Assembly: GCA_029938605.1 (NCBI GenBank)
Contig: JAOZUO010000059.1
Span: 1-36,599, forward strand
DNA from: Deltaproteobacteria bacterium
GTDB lineage: Bacteria; Myxococcota_A; Polyangia; HGW-17; JAJRWW01
Length of the DNA: 36,599 nucleotides
Direction of reading: 5' to 3'
In this document: one piece after another, positions 30,234-36,599 of the stretch
How positions within the stretch are numbered: the stretch's first letter is position 1
How the letters are laid out: each line of letters opens with the position of its first letter
Notes under the pieces: model-generated
Databases searched by the model: none
What the model saw: the letters and a program-made list of their open reading frames with translations, nothing else
Told to the model about the DNA's origin: nothing
Made by a program: the position numbers and the translations under genes

Positions 30234-31409
30234 CTACGGTTTTTCGTAGGTAATTCTGGCACTCCAGGTGGCGTAGCGCCGACCGAAGAGAGTTTTCATT
30301 CTGGCCACACCTTTGGCGGTGTTGCCGCGTACCCGCCCCAGGAAGTAGAAGGTCTTAGGTTCAGAGGTGCGATTGGCGTAAGTTTTTTTTATTTTCAGGC
30401 GGCCGTTTTTGAAATCACAGTCGCCGAAAAGCGTAGCTTTGCCGAGACGATCCTTGGTAGTGCCGTAGCACCTCTTGCTTCGCCAGTAGTATCTGATTTT
30501 CCACACGAAGGCTTTTGTCCTGCCGCCTTTCAGGGTACGAATTTTGCCTCGCACGGTGATGAGTTTTCGGGGGCTATCGAAAAGGCTGGCAAGGCGACGC
30601 CGCGGCGTTGGGGCCGCTCGGGACGTCCCGGAAAGGGTCATTTTTCCGGAAAAAGTGCCGTAACTCTTTGGATTGAGGAAGGATGTTTTATGGGCGGTGC
30701 CCCAGGCTCTGTTGAAAGCAGGGTAGGTGGTGCCTTTGTAGTAGAACGTTCGACCATTGGAGTATTTTTTGCGGATGAAGACTCTTCTGTTTTTCTTATC
30801 CATCACCCCGGTCAAAATCGCGGCTCCGTCACGGTCGCGCACAACGCCGTAGATTCTTCCGGAACCGTTGTAGACTTTGAAGTTCCAGCGAATCGGTTTT
30901 TTGCGGGAGTTGCCCAGGTAGCTCAGAGTTGCCTTATAGGAGAAACGAATAGGAGTTCCGTCGGATGGAGTTCGATTGACGAAAACTACCTTGGCCCGGA
31001 TGCGACCATGGAATTTGCCTGAGAAGGAGTTCATTGTTGCTGAAGCGGTGAGAACGGATCCCCGGATTTTGCCGCTGTAATAAAATTTATTCATCCCGGT
31101 GCGCCGGGATCGGTAGTGCTTAACCACTCGAATGCGGCCCGTTCTTGCATCGTAGGTTCCAAAGAAGGACGCCGCACCATTGCGGTCGGTTCCGGTTCCG
31201 ACGATCAGTCCCGCCCGGCGGTGCAAGGTCAATGTCCATTTAAACGACGTGGTTTTTCGCACCGAATAATGGATTTTCCCGCGGATCACCACACTTTCAT
31301 ATTGGTATCTTTGGGCTGCCTCGGCTGTCGCCGTCTGGAAAAAGCAGGAAAGAAAAAGCGTCAAAGCCAGTAGAGCTACGAAATGGGTTCGAAGGATGCG
31401 ACTGGTCAT
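30234..31409 (-). CDS. Exported, strongly basic protein built of three ~105-residue repeats
   Basis: The ATG at 31409 gives the signal peptide MTSRILRTHFVALLALTLFL...TAEA, cleaved near Ala31. An earlier ATG at 31502 overlaps the upstream stop codon (ATGA) and would place 31 residues before the signal; translation may still be coupled. The mature protein shows three repeats at ~37-141, ~153-258 and ~281-388. Shared features are G-x-x-x-D-R-x-G-x-A, then a turn, an R/K-rich strand ending in K-x-Y, FYY-x-G, and a late Ser/Phe-rich strand. Lys and Arg greatly outnumber Asp and Glu. No known family or catalytic motif. Beta-rich structure and binding to a polyanion are inferences. Local GC is lower than in the neighbours. 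Confidence 0.75.
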   Translation of the reverse strand: MTSRILRTHFVALLALTLFLSCFFQTATAEAAQRYQYESVVIRGKIHYSVRKTTSFKWTLTLHRRAGLIVGTGTDRNGAASFFGTYDARTGRIRVVKHYRSRRTGMNKFYYSGKIRGSVLTASATMNSFSGKFHGRIRAKVVFVNRTPSDGTPIRFSYKATLSYLGNSRKKPIRWNFKVYNGSGRIYGVVRDRDGAAILTGVMDKKNRRVFIRKKYSNGRTFYYKGTTYPAFNRAWGTAHKTSFLNPKSYGTFSGKMTLSGTSRAAPTPRRRLASLFDSPRKLITVRGKIRTLKGGRTKAFVWKIRYYWRSKRCYGTTKDRLGKATLFGDCDFKNGRLKIKKTYANRTSEPKTFYFLGRVRGNTAKGVARMKTLFGRRYATWSARITYEKP

Positions 31410-31498
31410 GGAGAAATGCGACTCTCTGATCTTGCACGTTTGTAGTTCTAGAGCCCTACGGTCCTTTGGTGACCGAAGGGGAGCGCGCTGTGTGACGT

Positions 31499-32281
31499 TC
31501 ATGGGCTGAGAGGGCTGAAGCGTTTCACGACGATGAGCAGCTTGTTGCCCTGGACCTTCATGTCGGCACTGGCCAGGCCCACGACCTTGCCCGCGGCGTC
31601 GCGCGCCAGAAAGGCCGCGTCGTCAATCCGGAGCCCGATGGTGTGGTTGCGCATGGCCCTGAGGAATTTGCAGATCCGAGGCTGGACTCGCTTCGCGCGT
31701 ATGATGCCTCGGTTGAAGCGTTTCAATAGCTTCCCGGGGATCTTCAGTCGGGTGCCCGCCGACAGCGACGTGATGGGCCAGCTGAGACAGCGTTTCTTTC
31801 TTTTGAGTTGCTTCAGCATGTTTTGGGCGGCCTTGCCCAGGGGAGCGACGACGCCCCTGTACGATGCGATGGGATGGTTGTTGCTCCACGCGTTCCCCCG
31901 GCTCGGTATGCGGCCCTGCAGAGCGGCGAACGAAGGCCCCCGCTGGCCGGGATGCACCATCGAGCGAAAGTAGTAAAGACCGGTTTTTCCCTGCTGGAAG
32001 GTCAGCTCAAACTCGAAGATCGCCAATTGGAGGGACTTGACGCCGGCCGCAGTCAGCTTCTCCTTGGCGCGGGAGGTGATTCGGGTCTTGATCCTGCCGC
32101 CGGCCGTGCTCTTGGTGCCCCGCATGGCTTTGTTCACCGCCTTGGTGATCTTCTTGGACAGGCCTGCGAGCGGGGCCAGAGGGTTCGCGTTTCTACGCTT
32201 GCGTGCGTCGGCGTCCGAAGAGGACGCCAGCAGTAGCGCAAGGCAGCCGGACAGGAGTAGCAGGGTGCGCATGGGACACAT
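31499..32281 (-). CDS. Exported, strongly basic protein of unknown function
   Basis: The ATG at 32281 (MCPMRTLLLL) or 32272 (MRTLLLLSGC) starts a signal peptide ending around SSSDADA|R. The mature ~235 residues are Lys/Arg-rich with clusters KRRNANP, KKITKAVNKAMRGTK, QLKRKKRC and LLKRFNRGIIRAKRVQ. A mid-segment (LQLAIFEFELTFQQGKTGLY, YFRSMVHPGQRGPSF) and the C-terminus (GKVVGLASADMKVQGNKLLI) look like beta strands. Three Cys or fewer in the mature part. No recognised domain. Its stop overlaps the potential ATG at 31502 of the next gene by 4 bp, so the two basic exported proteins probably form one operon. Confidence 0.7.
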   Translation of the reverse strand: MCPMRTLLLLSGCLALLLASSSDADARKRRNANPLAPLAGLSKKITKAVNKAMRGTKSTAGGRIKTRITSRAKEKLTAAGVKSLQLAIFEFELTFQQGKTGLYYFRSMVHPGQRGPSFAALQGRIPSRGNAWSNNHPIASYRGVVAPLGKAAQNMLKQLKRKKRCLSWPITSLSAGTRLKIPGKLLKRFNRGIIRAKRVQPRICKFLRAMRNHTIGLRIDDAAFLARDAAGKVVGLASADMKVQGNKLLIVVKRFSPLSP

Positions 32282-32402
32282 CTTTCATGGTTAGGGATTG
32301 AACGTAGCACGAGAAGCCCGATCAACGGAGGTCATCCTTCCAACTCGGTAGGTGTGGAGGGGCTCGCCGTTGTCCACCGACTCGGGGGATTTGCCAATTG
32401 CC

Positions 32403-34895
32403 TTAGAGGATCTTCCAGCTTCGGGAGTGGACGCGGTAGTGTACTTCGAAGCCTGGCCAGCGTATGGGGAGCATGGAGGGGGAGGGCGGGTGGCGGATGT
32501 TGCCGTCCTCATGCACGAGGTCCACGCGGCGCGCGGCGAAGTCATACTCCACGCGACACCGTCGGTCCTGCAGGGTGAGTCGCGGGGGGAACTTTGCTTC
32601 GAAGGACTCCCGATCGGCGGGGGTTAGGAATCCGGGCAGCAGATCCTCGGGGGTGAGGAGCGCCAGGTCGCCGCCGTCTTGCAGCCCGAGCTGCGCCAGG
32701 CGGTGTACCAACCAGGGGCGCAAGGATAGATCGGTGGGCGGTGTCTCGCGGCGGTGGGCGTACCAGCTCGCCGTGAGTTGCAGCGCCTGGTTGAGCCGGT
32801 CCGCCAGCCCGGGGAATACGCTGCCTCGGGCCATGAGCTCCGCGGCGCCCTCCACGGCCAGGTTCGACTTCAGGACGACCTCGCGTCGGGCCAGGGTCAC
32901 CTCGGCGTATCGCTGTTCCACTTGGCCCCAGAGGACGTCGCCCTCCAGCCGCACGCGGGTGACGGTCTCTTCACCCACCGACTGCTCGGCGAGCCAGCGC
33001 CGGGTGACGGGAATGGCGCAGGTTGCCGTGTGGACGGCCCGCATGGAGCCGCTGCGCTTGGAGCGGAGATCCAGCACCACCAGGGCTTCGGCCTCGGGAT
33101 CCACCAGGGATTCGCGTCCCAGCTCCACCTCGAGGCCCGGACTCGCGAAGCGGGTCCGGCGACGCACGAAGGCGGCGGGCGGGTAGGCGCGCAGGACCAG
33201 GGCTGCCAGCTTCTGCCGGTGTACCTCCATGCGTCGGGTTGGCCCGGAGATTTGGGTGATTTTTTTGGGGGGGCGGATTTGCAGGAGGGCGCGCAGTTGT
33301 TCTGAGATGCGACGGGCCTCCTTCAGGGCGTAGGGGCGAAGACCGTGGTTTTGCGGGTGTTGCACGCGAAGCGCCCGGATCCGTGCCACGGCGTCGCAGC
33401 CCGCGGTGGCGACCGGGCTTGCTGATGGCTCGGGCTCCGGGGGCGGTGGACTGACGCGGTTGCGGTCGCGGTTGCGGTTGCGTCCGGTGTGGCGAGTCGC
33501 CCCGCGCGACGGCTGAAAAAGGGGGGCGCCGTGGGCCAGGGTGGCCACGAGGTCGATGACGTCCTCCAGCAACTCGCGGTCGCCGTCGTCATCGCGGTCC
33601 TTCTGAGCCTCCAGCACCAGCCGGGCCAGGAGGGGATCCAGTGGTAGACGAGCCGCGGCTTTGCCCAATGGCGTCAGCGTGCCGTCTGGTGCCACCAGCT
33701 CCATGGCTTCGAGGCGGTCCCGGGCGGCGGTCGTGGCTCCAGGGTCCGGTGGATCCAGGAAGTCGAGTGATTCGGTTGTACGCCCGAGCCCCCCCGCGTG
33801 TAGCAGAAGCTGGTCGAGGTCTTCGCGCAGGATCTCCGGTGTGGTGTCGGGGCGAAGGATCCCCCGCTCGGACCAGAGGCGGATGGCCACACCCGCCGCC
33901 ACGCGTCCGGCCCGGCCGGCCCTTTGGGTGGCCGACTGCGTCGAGATGGGGGAGAGCGAGAGGATGGACCGGGCTCGACGATAGGTAGTCCGCCGCTCCA
34001 GGCCGGAGTCCACCACCGCTCGCACCGACGGGATGGTCAGGGAGGTCTCGGCGACGTTGGTGGCCAGGATGACGCGCCTGGCCGGGGAGGGGGCAAAGAC
34101 CCGGTCCTGCTGGTCCCTGGGGAGCTGGGCGTGGAGCTCCAGGATCGCTGCGTCCACCTTGCCGGCCAGTCCCGCGGCGGCGTCGCGGATCTCTCCTTTG
34201 CCGGGGAGAAAGACCAGCACGTCCCCTTCGTCGGATCGCGCCAAGGCCATCTTTACGCCGGATAGGACCCGGGAGCCGAGGTTCTTTGAGGTGGGGAGGT
34301 CCGCGCCGCCCTGGTCCACGCCGCCCTGGTTCACGCCGCCCAGGTAGGCGATGTCCACCGGGTAGCTGCGCCCTTCGGCTTGAAGAGGCGTCGCGCCAAG
34401 CCAGCGGGCCACGTCCTCCACCTGTAACGTGGCCGACATCACTACGGTCCGGGCGGAGTGCTCCTTGCTGTGCTCCTGGCTGTGCTCCTTGAGATGGGCG
34501 AGGATCAGGTCGCCGTCCATGGACCGCTCGTGGAACTCGTCGAGCACCACACAGTCGAAGCGGTCCAGGTCCCCGGCGGCCAGCAGCCGCAGAGCGACGC
34601 CCGGCGTGACGAAGCGCACCGCGGCGTTCTTGGGCCCGCGTTGATCGTGGCGCACCGTGTACGCTACGTCCACGTCGCCCACCTGTCGGAGGAACCGGTA
34701 CAGGGCGCGGCAGGCCACTCGACGGGGCTCTACCACCAGGGTGCGCAGGCCCTCTCTCCCGCACCACAGGGGCACCAGGGTGGACTTGCCCGAGCCCGTG
34801 GGGGCGGCCAGGACCACGGGGCCGGTGGCCAGCGCCTCGTGGAAACGATTCCTCAGTGGCGCGAGGGGGAGACTGTTCAGGTCGAAGGAAGTCAC
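32403..34895 (-). CDS. HrpB-like DEXH-box ATP-dependent helicase
   Basis: The 830-residue protein has a DEAH/RHA-type helicase core: Walker A APTGSGKST (Gly34-Thr39), VVEPRRVAC (Ia), Walker B DEFH at 119-122, motif III SAT at 154-156, motif V region TNVAETSLTIP around 279-289, and motif VI QRAGRAGR at 324-331. The HrpB-type pattern of PLDPLLARLV and the long C-terminal part is present, but the usual HrpB ending (RGRYPKHPWPEDP) is replaced by SFEAKFPPRLTLQDRRCRVE...FEVHYRVHSRSWKIL. Three low-complexity stretches (KEHSQEHSKEHS, GGVNQGGVDQGGAD, GRNRNRDRNRV) coincide with tandem DNA repeats. HrpB's RNA or DNA substrate and role are unresolved in general. The start at ATG 34895 is 15 bp after the upstream stop. 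Confidence 0.85.
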   Translation of the reverse strand: MTSFDLNSLPLAPLRNRFHEALATGPVVLAAPTGSGKSTLVPLWCGREGLRTLVVEPRRVACRALYRFLRQVGDVDVAYTVRHDQRGPKNAAVRFVTPGVALRLLAAGDLDRFDCVVLDEFHERSMDGDLILAHLKEHSQEHSKEHSARTVVMSATLQVEDVARWLGATPLQAEGRSYPVDIAYLGGVNQGGVDQGGADLPTSKNLGSRVLSGVKMALARSDEGDVLVFLPGKGEIRDAAAGLAGKVDAAILELHAQLPRDQQDRVFAPSPARRVILATNVAETSLTIPSVRAVVDSGLERRTTYRRARSILSLSPISTQSATQRAGRAGRVAAGVAIRLWSERGILRPDTTPEILREDLDQLLLHAGGLGRTTESLDFLDPPDPGATTAARDRLEAMELVAPDGTLTPLGKAAARLPLDPLLARLVLEAQKDRDDDGDRELLEDVIDLVATLAHGAPLFQPSRGATRHTGRNRNRDRNRVSPPPPEPEPSASPVATAGCDAVARIRALRVQHPQNHGLRPYALKEARRISEQLRALLQIRPPKKITQISGPTRRMEVHRQKLAALVLRAYPPAAFVRRRTRFASPGLEVELGRESLVDPEAEALVVLDLRSKRSGSMRAVHTATCAIPVTRRWLAEQSVGEETVTRVRLEGDVLWGQVEQRYAEVTLARREVVLKSNLAVEGAAELMARGSVFPGLADRLNQALQLTASWYAHRRETPPTDLSLRPWLVHRLAQLGLQDGGDLALLTPEDLLPGFLTPADRESFEAKFPPRLTLQDRRCRVEYDFAARRVDLVHEDGNIRHPPSPSMLPIRWPGFEVHYRVHSRSWKIL
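33456..33483. repeat. 6-bp repeat in the helicase gene
   Basis: CGGTTG/CGGTCG units in tandem (about 4.5 copies) encode the NRNRDRNR stretch of the HrpB-like protein on the minus strand. Multiples of 6 keep the reading frame. Confidence 0.6.
34299..34340. repeat. 15-bp repeat in the helicase gene
   Basis: Near-identical 15-bp units encode GGVNQ-GGVDQ-GGAD (residues ~186-199) on the minus strand, just before motif IV. The period is a multiple of three, so the reading frame is preserved. Confidence 0.65.
34452..34490. repeat. 12-bp repeat in the helicase gene
   Basis: Three 12-bp units (GTGCTCCT[TG]GCT type) encode KEHS-QEHS-KEHS (residues ~136-147) between the DEFH box and motif III. Unit variants are near-identical, indicating recent slippage. 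Confidence 0.7.
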
Positions 34896-34910
34896 AGGGG
34901 GCCTACGGGC

Positions 34911-36599
34911 TCAGTCCAGATACACCAACGCCCGGGCTCCACCAGAGGTGATGTGGTCGTAGAGCTTGCGCTTGGAGACGCCGCTTTTAACCAGCCGGCG
35001 CGCCTTGCTGAGCTCGGCGTCGATGACGATCTTCAGCTTGGCGAAGTTCCGGTAACCCCGTACGTAGCGGCCGTTCACGAAGAGGGCAGGCGTTCCCCGA
35101 GCGCCCAGTTTTTTGGCCGTGTCCGCCTGGGCCTTGATGCGGGCGCGGTGGGCGTGGCTGTCCATGGCCTTTTGGAACCTGCTCATGCGTAGGCGCACCT
35201 TCTTAGCGAAGCCTCTAAGGGTTGAACGGGTTAGTTTTGGGTGGCGGTCCTTGATCTTGGCCAGCCATTGATGGATCTTATATTTTGAGGTGTTTCGGGG
35301 GCAGTATTTGATGGGAAAGAGCTTGGCGTACATGCGCCAAAATCCCCTGCGGCCCTTTTGGGCCAGGGCCGCCTCGACGGCCTCGGCCGCGGACATGGCG
35401 TTGTGATGGAAGGACATGGGGTTGTGCCGATACACGAGCCGCACGGTCTTCCGGTATTTCCTGAGCACCTCCTCCATCGTGCAGGCCATGTACCGGCAGT
35501 AGGGGCATTGGAAGTCGCTCCACAAGACCATGGTCACCAGGGGGCGCTTGGCGCCCTTGTACGCATCGTCCTTGGACACCGGGATCCGGTAGATGATCTT
35601 CGGGTCCAACTTGCGACGTTTCCGCTTGGCGCGTTTGCCGGCTTTGGAGGCGGCGCCGGCCTTCACCAACTGCCGGCCACGTTCGCCCCCAAGGAGGGTG
35701 GCGTAGTATTGTTGCCGGGTGGTCTTGCCGGCCTTTATGGCCTGCCGGGCCGTGTTGATCTCCGCGTCGATTATTTTTGAGAAGAGCTCCACCGAGCGCC
35801 GCCCCTTGTACCTGACGCCGTTGACGAAGAGGGTCGGGGTGCCGCGTACGCCGATCATTTGGGCGCGGCGCATGTTCCCCTCGATGAATTTCCGGATCTG
35901 TCCGGCCTCGAGGGCGCGTTTGACTTCGTCTCCGTTGGCGCCCGCCTCCTTGGCCCAGTCCGCGAGGCTGTTTTTCGAGATGGATTTGGAGTTGGCGAAG
36001 ACCTTGTCGTGGAAGCGCCAGAACTGCTGATTGCCGCCCTGCGCAAAGACCGATCGGCCGGCGATGGCGGCGATCATGGCCTGCTTGTGCATGCGCAGGG
36101 GGAAGTCGAACCACACGACCTTGAGGTCCTTCGGGTATTTCTTCACCAGGGATGTGAGGATTGGGCTGACGCGTTTGGCCCATGGGCACTGGAAGTCGCT
36201 CATGATGGCGATGACCACCACCGCGTTGCGATTTCCCCGCCACGGCTGTTTTTGGAGGTTCAGCAGGATGTTTCCCGCCGCTCCGGCCACCGCGGCGGAG
36301 GGCGCCGTTTTGATCTTGTCACCGACCCCCGGCAGGTCCAGGGCGGCCGGTTCAGGGGCCGCGGCCACCGGCCTTTTGGCGGCTTTGCGTATTGGAGGTT
36401 TTTGTTTTTCCGGGGCGGCCTTGTCTTGCACCTTGGAGGCGGAAGGCGTGGATTCGTCGCTGCTACCTCTGGGGAGCATCGAAAAAACGAGCCCACCGGC
36501 CAGAGAGAGCACTGCGAAGCCAATGATGAGCGCCATCTTGGCGGAGGACTTGGCGTTGGGCGTTGGTGCTGGTGCTGGTGCGTAGCCGGGGGCGGCCGG
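34911..36599 (-). CDS. Membrane-anchored double DsbA-like thioredoxin-fold protein, N-terminus beyond window
   Basis: The frame is open to the window edge, reading Pro/Ala-rich PAAPGYAPAPAPTPNAKSSAK before the first visible Met at 36536, so the N-terminus is probably cut. Numbering from that Met: one TM segment (~2-20), a Lys/Pro/Ala linker to ~80, then two thioredoxin_4/DsbA-like domains. The first (~100-265) has DFQCPWA at 114-120, i.e. Cys117 without the second Cys, and cis-Pro RGTPTLFVNG. The second (~330-515) has an intact DFQCPYC (Cys344/Cys347) and RGTPALFVNG. A very basic linker (AGKRAKRKRRKLDPK) joins them. Domain 2 should be a periplasmic thiol oxidase or isomerase; domain 1 may be structural or use a single Cys. 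It ends 15 bp before the helicase gene. Confidence 0.83.
   Translation of the reverse strand, partial: PAAPGYAPAPAPTPNAKSSAKMALIIGFAVLSLAGGLVFSMLPRGSSDESTPSASKVQDKAAPEKQKPPIRKAAKRPVAAAPEPAALDLPGVGDKIKTAPSAAVAGAAGNILLNLQKQPWRGNRNAVVVIAIMSDFQCPWAKRVSPILTSLVKKYPKDLKVVWFDFPLRMHKQAMIAAIAGRSVFAQGGNQQFWRFHDKVFANSKSISKNSLADWAKEAGANGDEVKRALEAGQIRKFIEGNMRRAQMIGVRGTPTLFVNGVRYKGRRSVELFSKIIDAEINTARQAIKAGKTTRQQYYATLLGGERGRQLVKAGAASKAGKRAKRKRRKLDPKIIYRIPVSKDDAYKGAKRPLVTMVLWSDFQCPYCRYMACTMEEVLRKYRKTVRLVYRHNPMSFHHNAMSAAEAVEAALAQKGRRGFWRMYAKLFPIKYCPRNTSKYKIHQWLAKIKDRHPKLTRSTLRGFAKKVRLRMSRFQKAMDSHAHRARIKAQADTAKKLGARGTPALFVNGRYVRGYRNFAKLKIVIDAELSKARRLVKSGVSKRKLYDHITSGGARALVYLD

Noticed and set aside
33589-34767. 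392-residue minus frame inside the helicase gene
   Set aside because: Arg/Pro/Gly-rich out-of-frame shadow of the helicase core.

Overview
The window is GC-rich, gene-dense bacterial DNA. It carries many exported lipoproteins: a Cys-rich repeat of the myxo_disulf_rpt/DUF4215 type, Asn-rich or Asp/Thr/Ser-rich linkers after the lipobox, an RCC1-repeat lipoprotein, a MopE-like calcium/metal motif joined to a CAP domain, and Cys-rich 'CGSCG' proteins. Together these suggest a member of the Myxococcota or a related deltaproteobacterial-type lineage. That assignment is inference from protein style; no rRNA, tRNA or CRISPR array was seen.

Layout. (1) 1-2882 looks like eroded accessory DNA: the 3' end of a DUF4215-repeat surface protein, a gene-poor gap, an alcohol-dehydrogenase remnant fused in frame to what looks like a transposase C-terminus, an unknown protein, and a short beta-propeller fragment. 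(2) 3033-6714 (minus strand) is a compact three-gene lactate/2-hydroxyacid operon: a GlcD/D-LDH-type flavoprotein, a four-cluster ferredoxin-like protein fused to an MvhD/FlpD domain, and a LarA-type nickel-pincer racemase. (3) 7013-16000 holds a metallophosphoesterase lipoprotein, a stand-alone NFACT-R protein, a ThuA-like lipoprotein, an unknown membrane protein, TrmJ, a 14-repeat RCC1 lipoprotein and a CAP-domain lipoprotein. (4) 16055-20426 has an exported protein, a ParE-type toxin-antitoxin pair, a TetR remnant, a Cys-rich lipoprotein and two convergent ferritin-like diiron proteins. (5) 20586-25502 has an aldehyde dehydrogenase, an archaeal-type thymidylate synthase homologue, a Tat lipoprotein, and an alpha/beta-hydrolase overlapping a DUF2797 gene. 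(6) 25631-29418 has an outer-membrane barrel, a MITE/REPIN-like palindromic insertion with an 11-bp direct repeat, a Cys-rich lipoprotein, a 12-bp minisatellite and a large lipoprotein. That lipoprotein lies just downstream of a TetR gene (29439-30062) with a palindromic operator candidate. (7) 30234-36599 has two exported, strongly basic proteins of unknown function, one built of three ~105-residue repeats. It also has an HrpB-like DEXH helicase with in-frame minisatellites and a membrane-anchored double DsbA-like protein that runs off the window end.

The best candidates for something little described are the lactate operon with its MvhD fusion and the Lys/Arg-rich exported cluster at the right end. 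The palindromic insertion is the clearest mobile signal. Most lipoproteins here have no assignable function, and their genes are mostly single transcription units, several with extended -10 (TGC-TATA) promoters.
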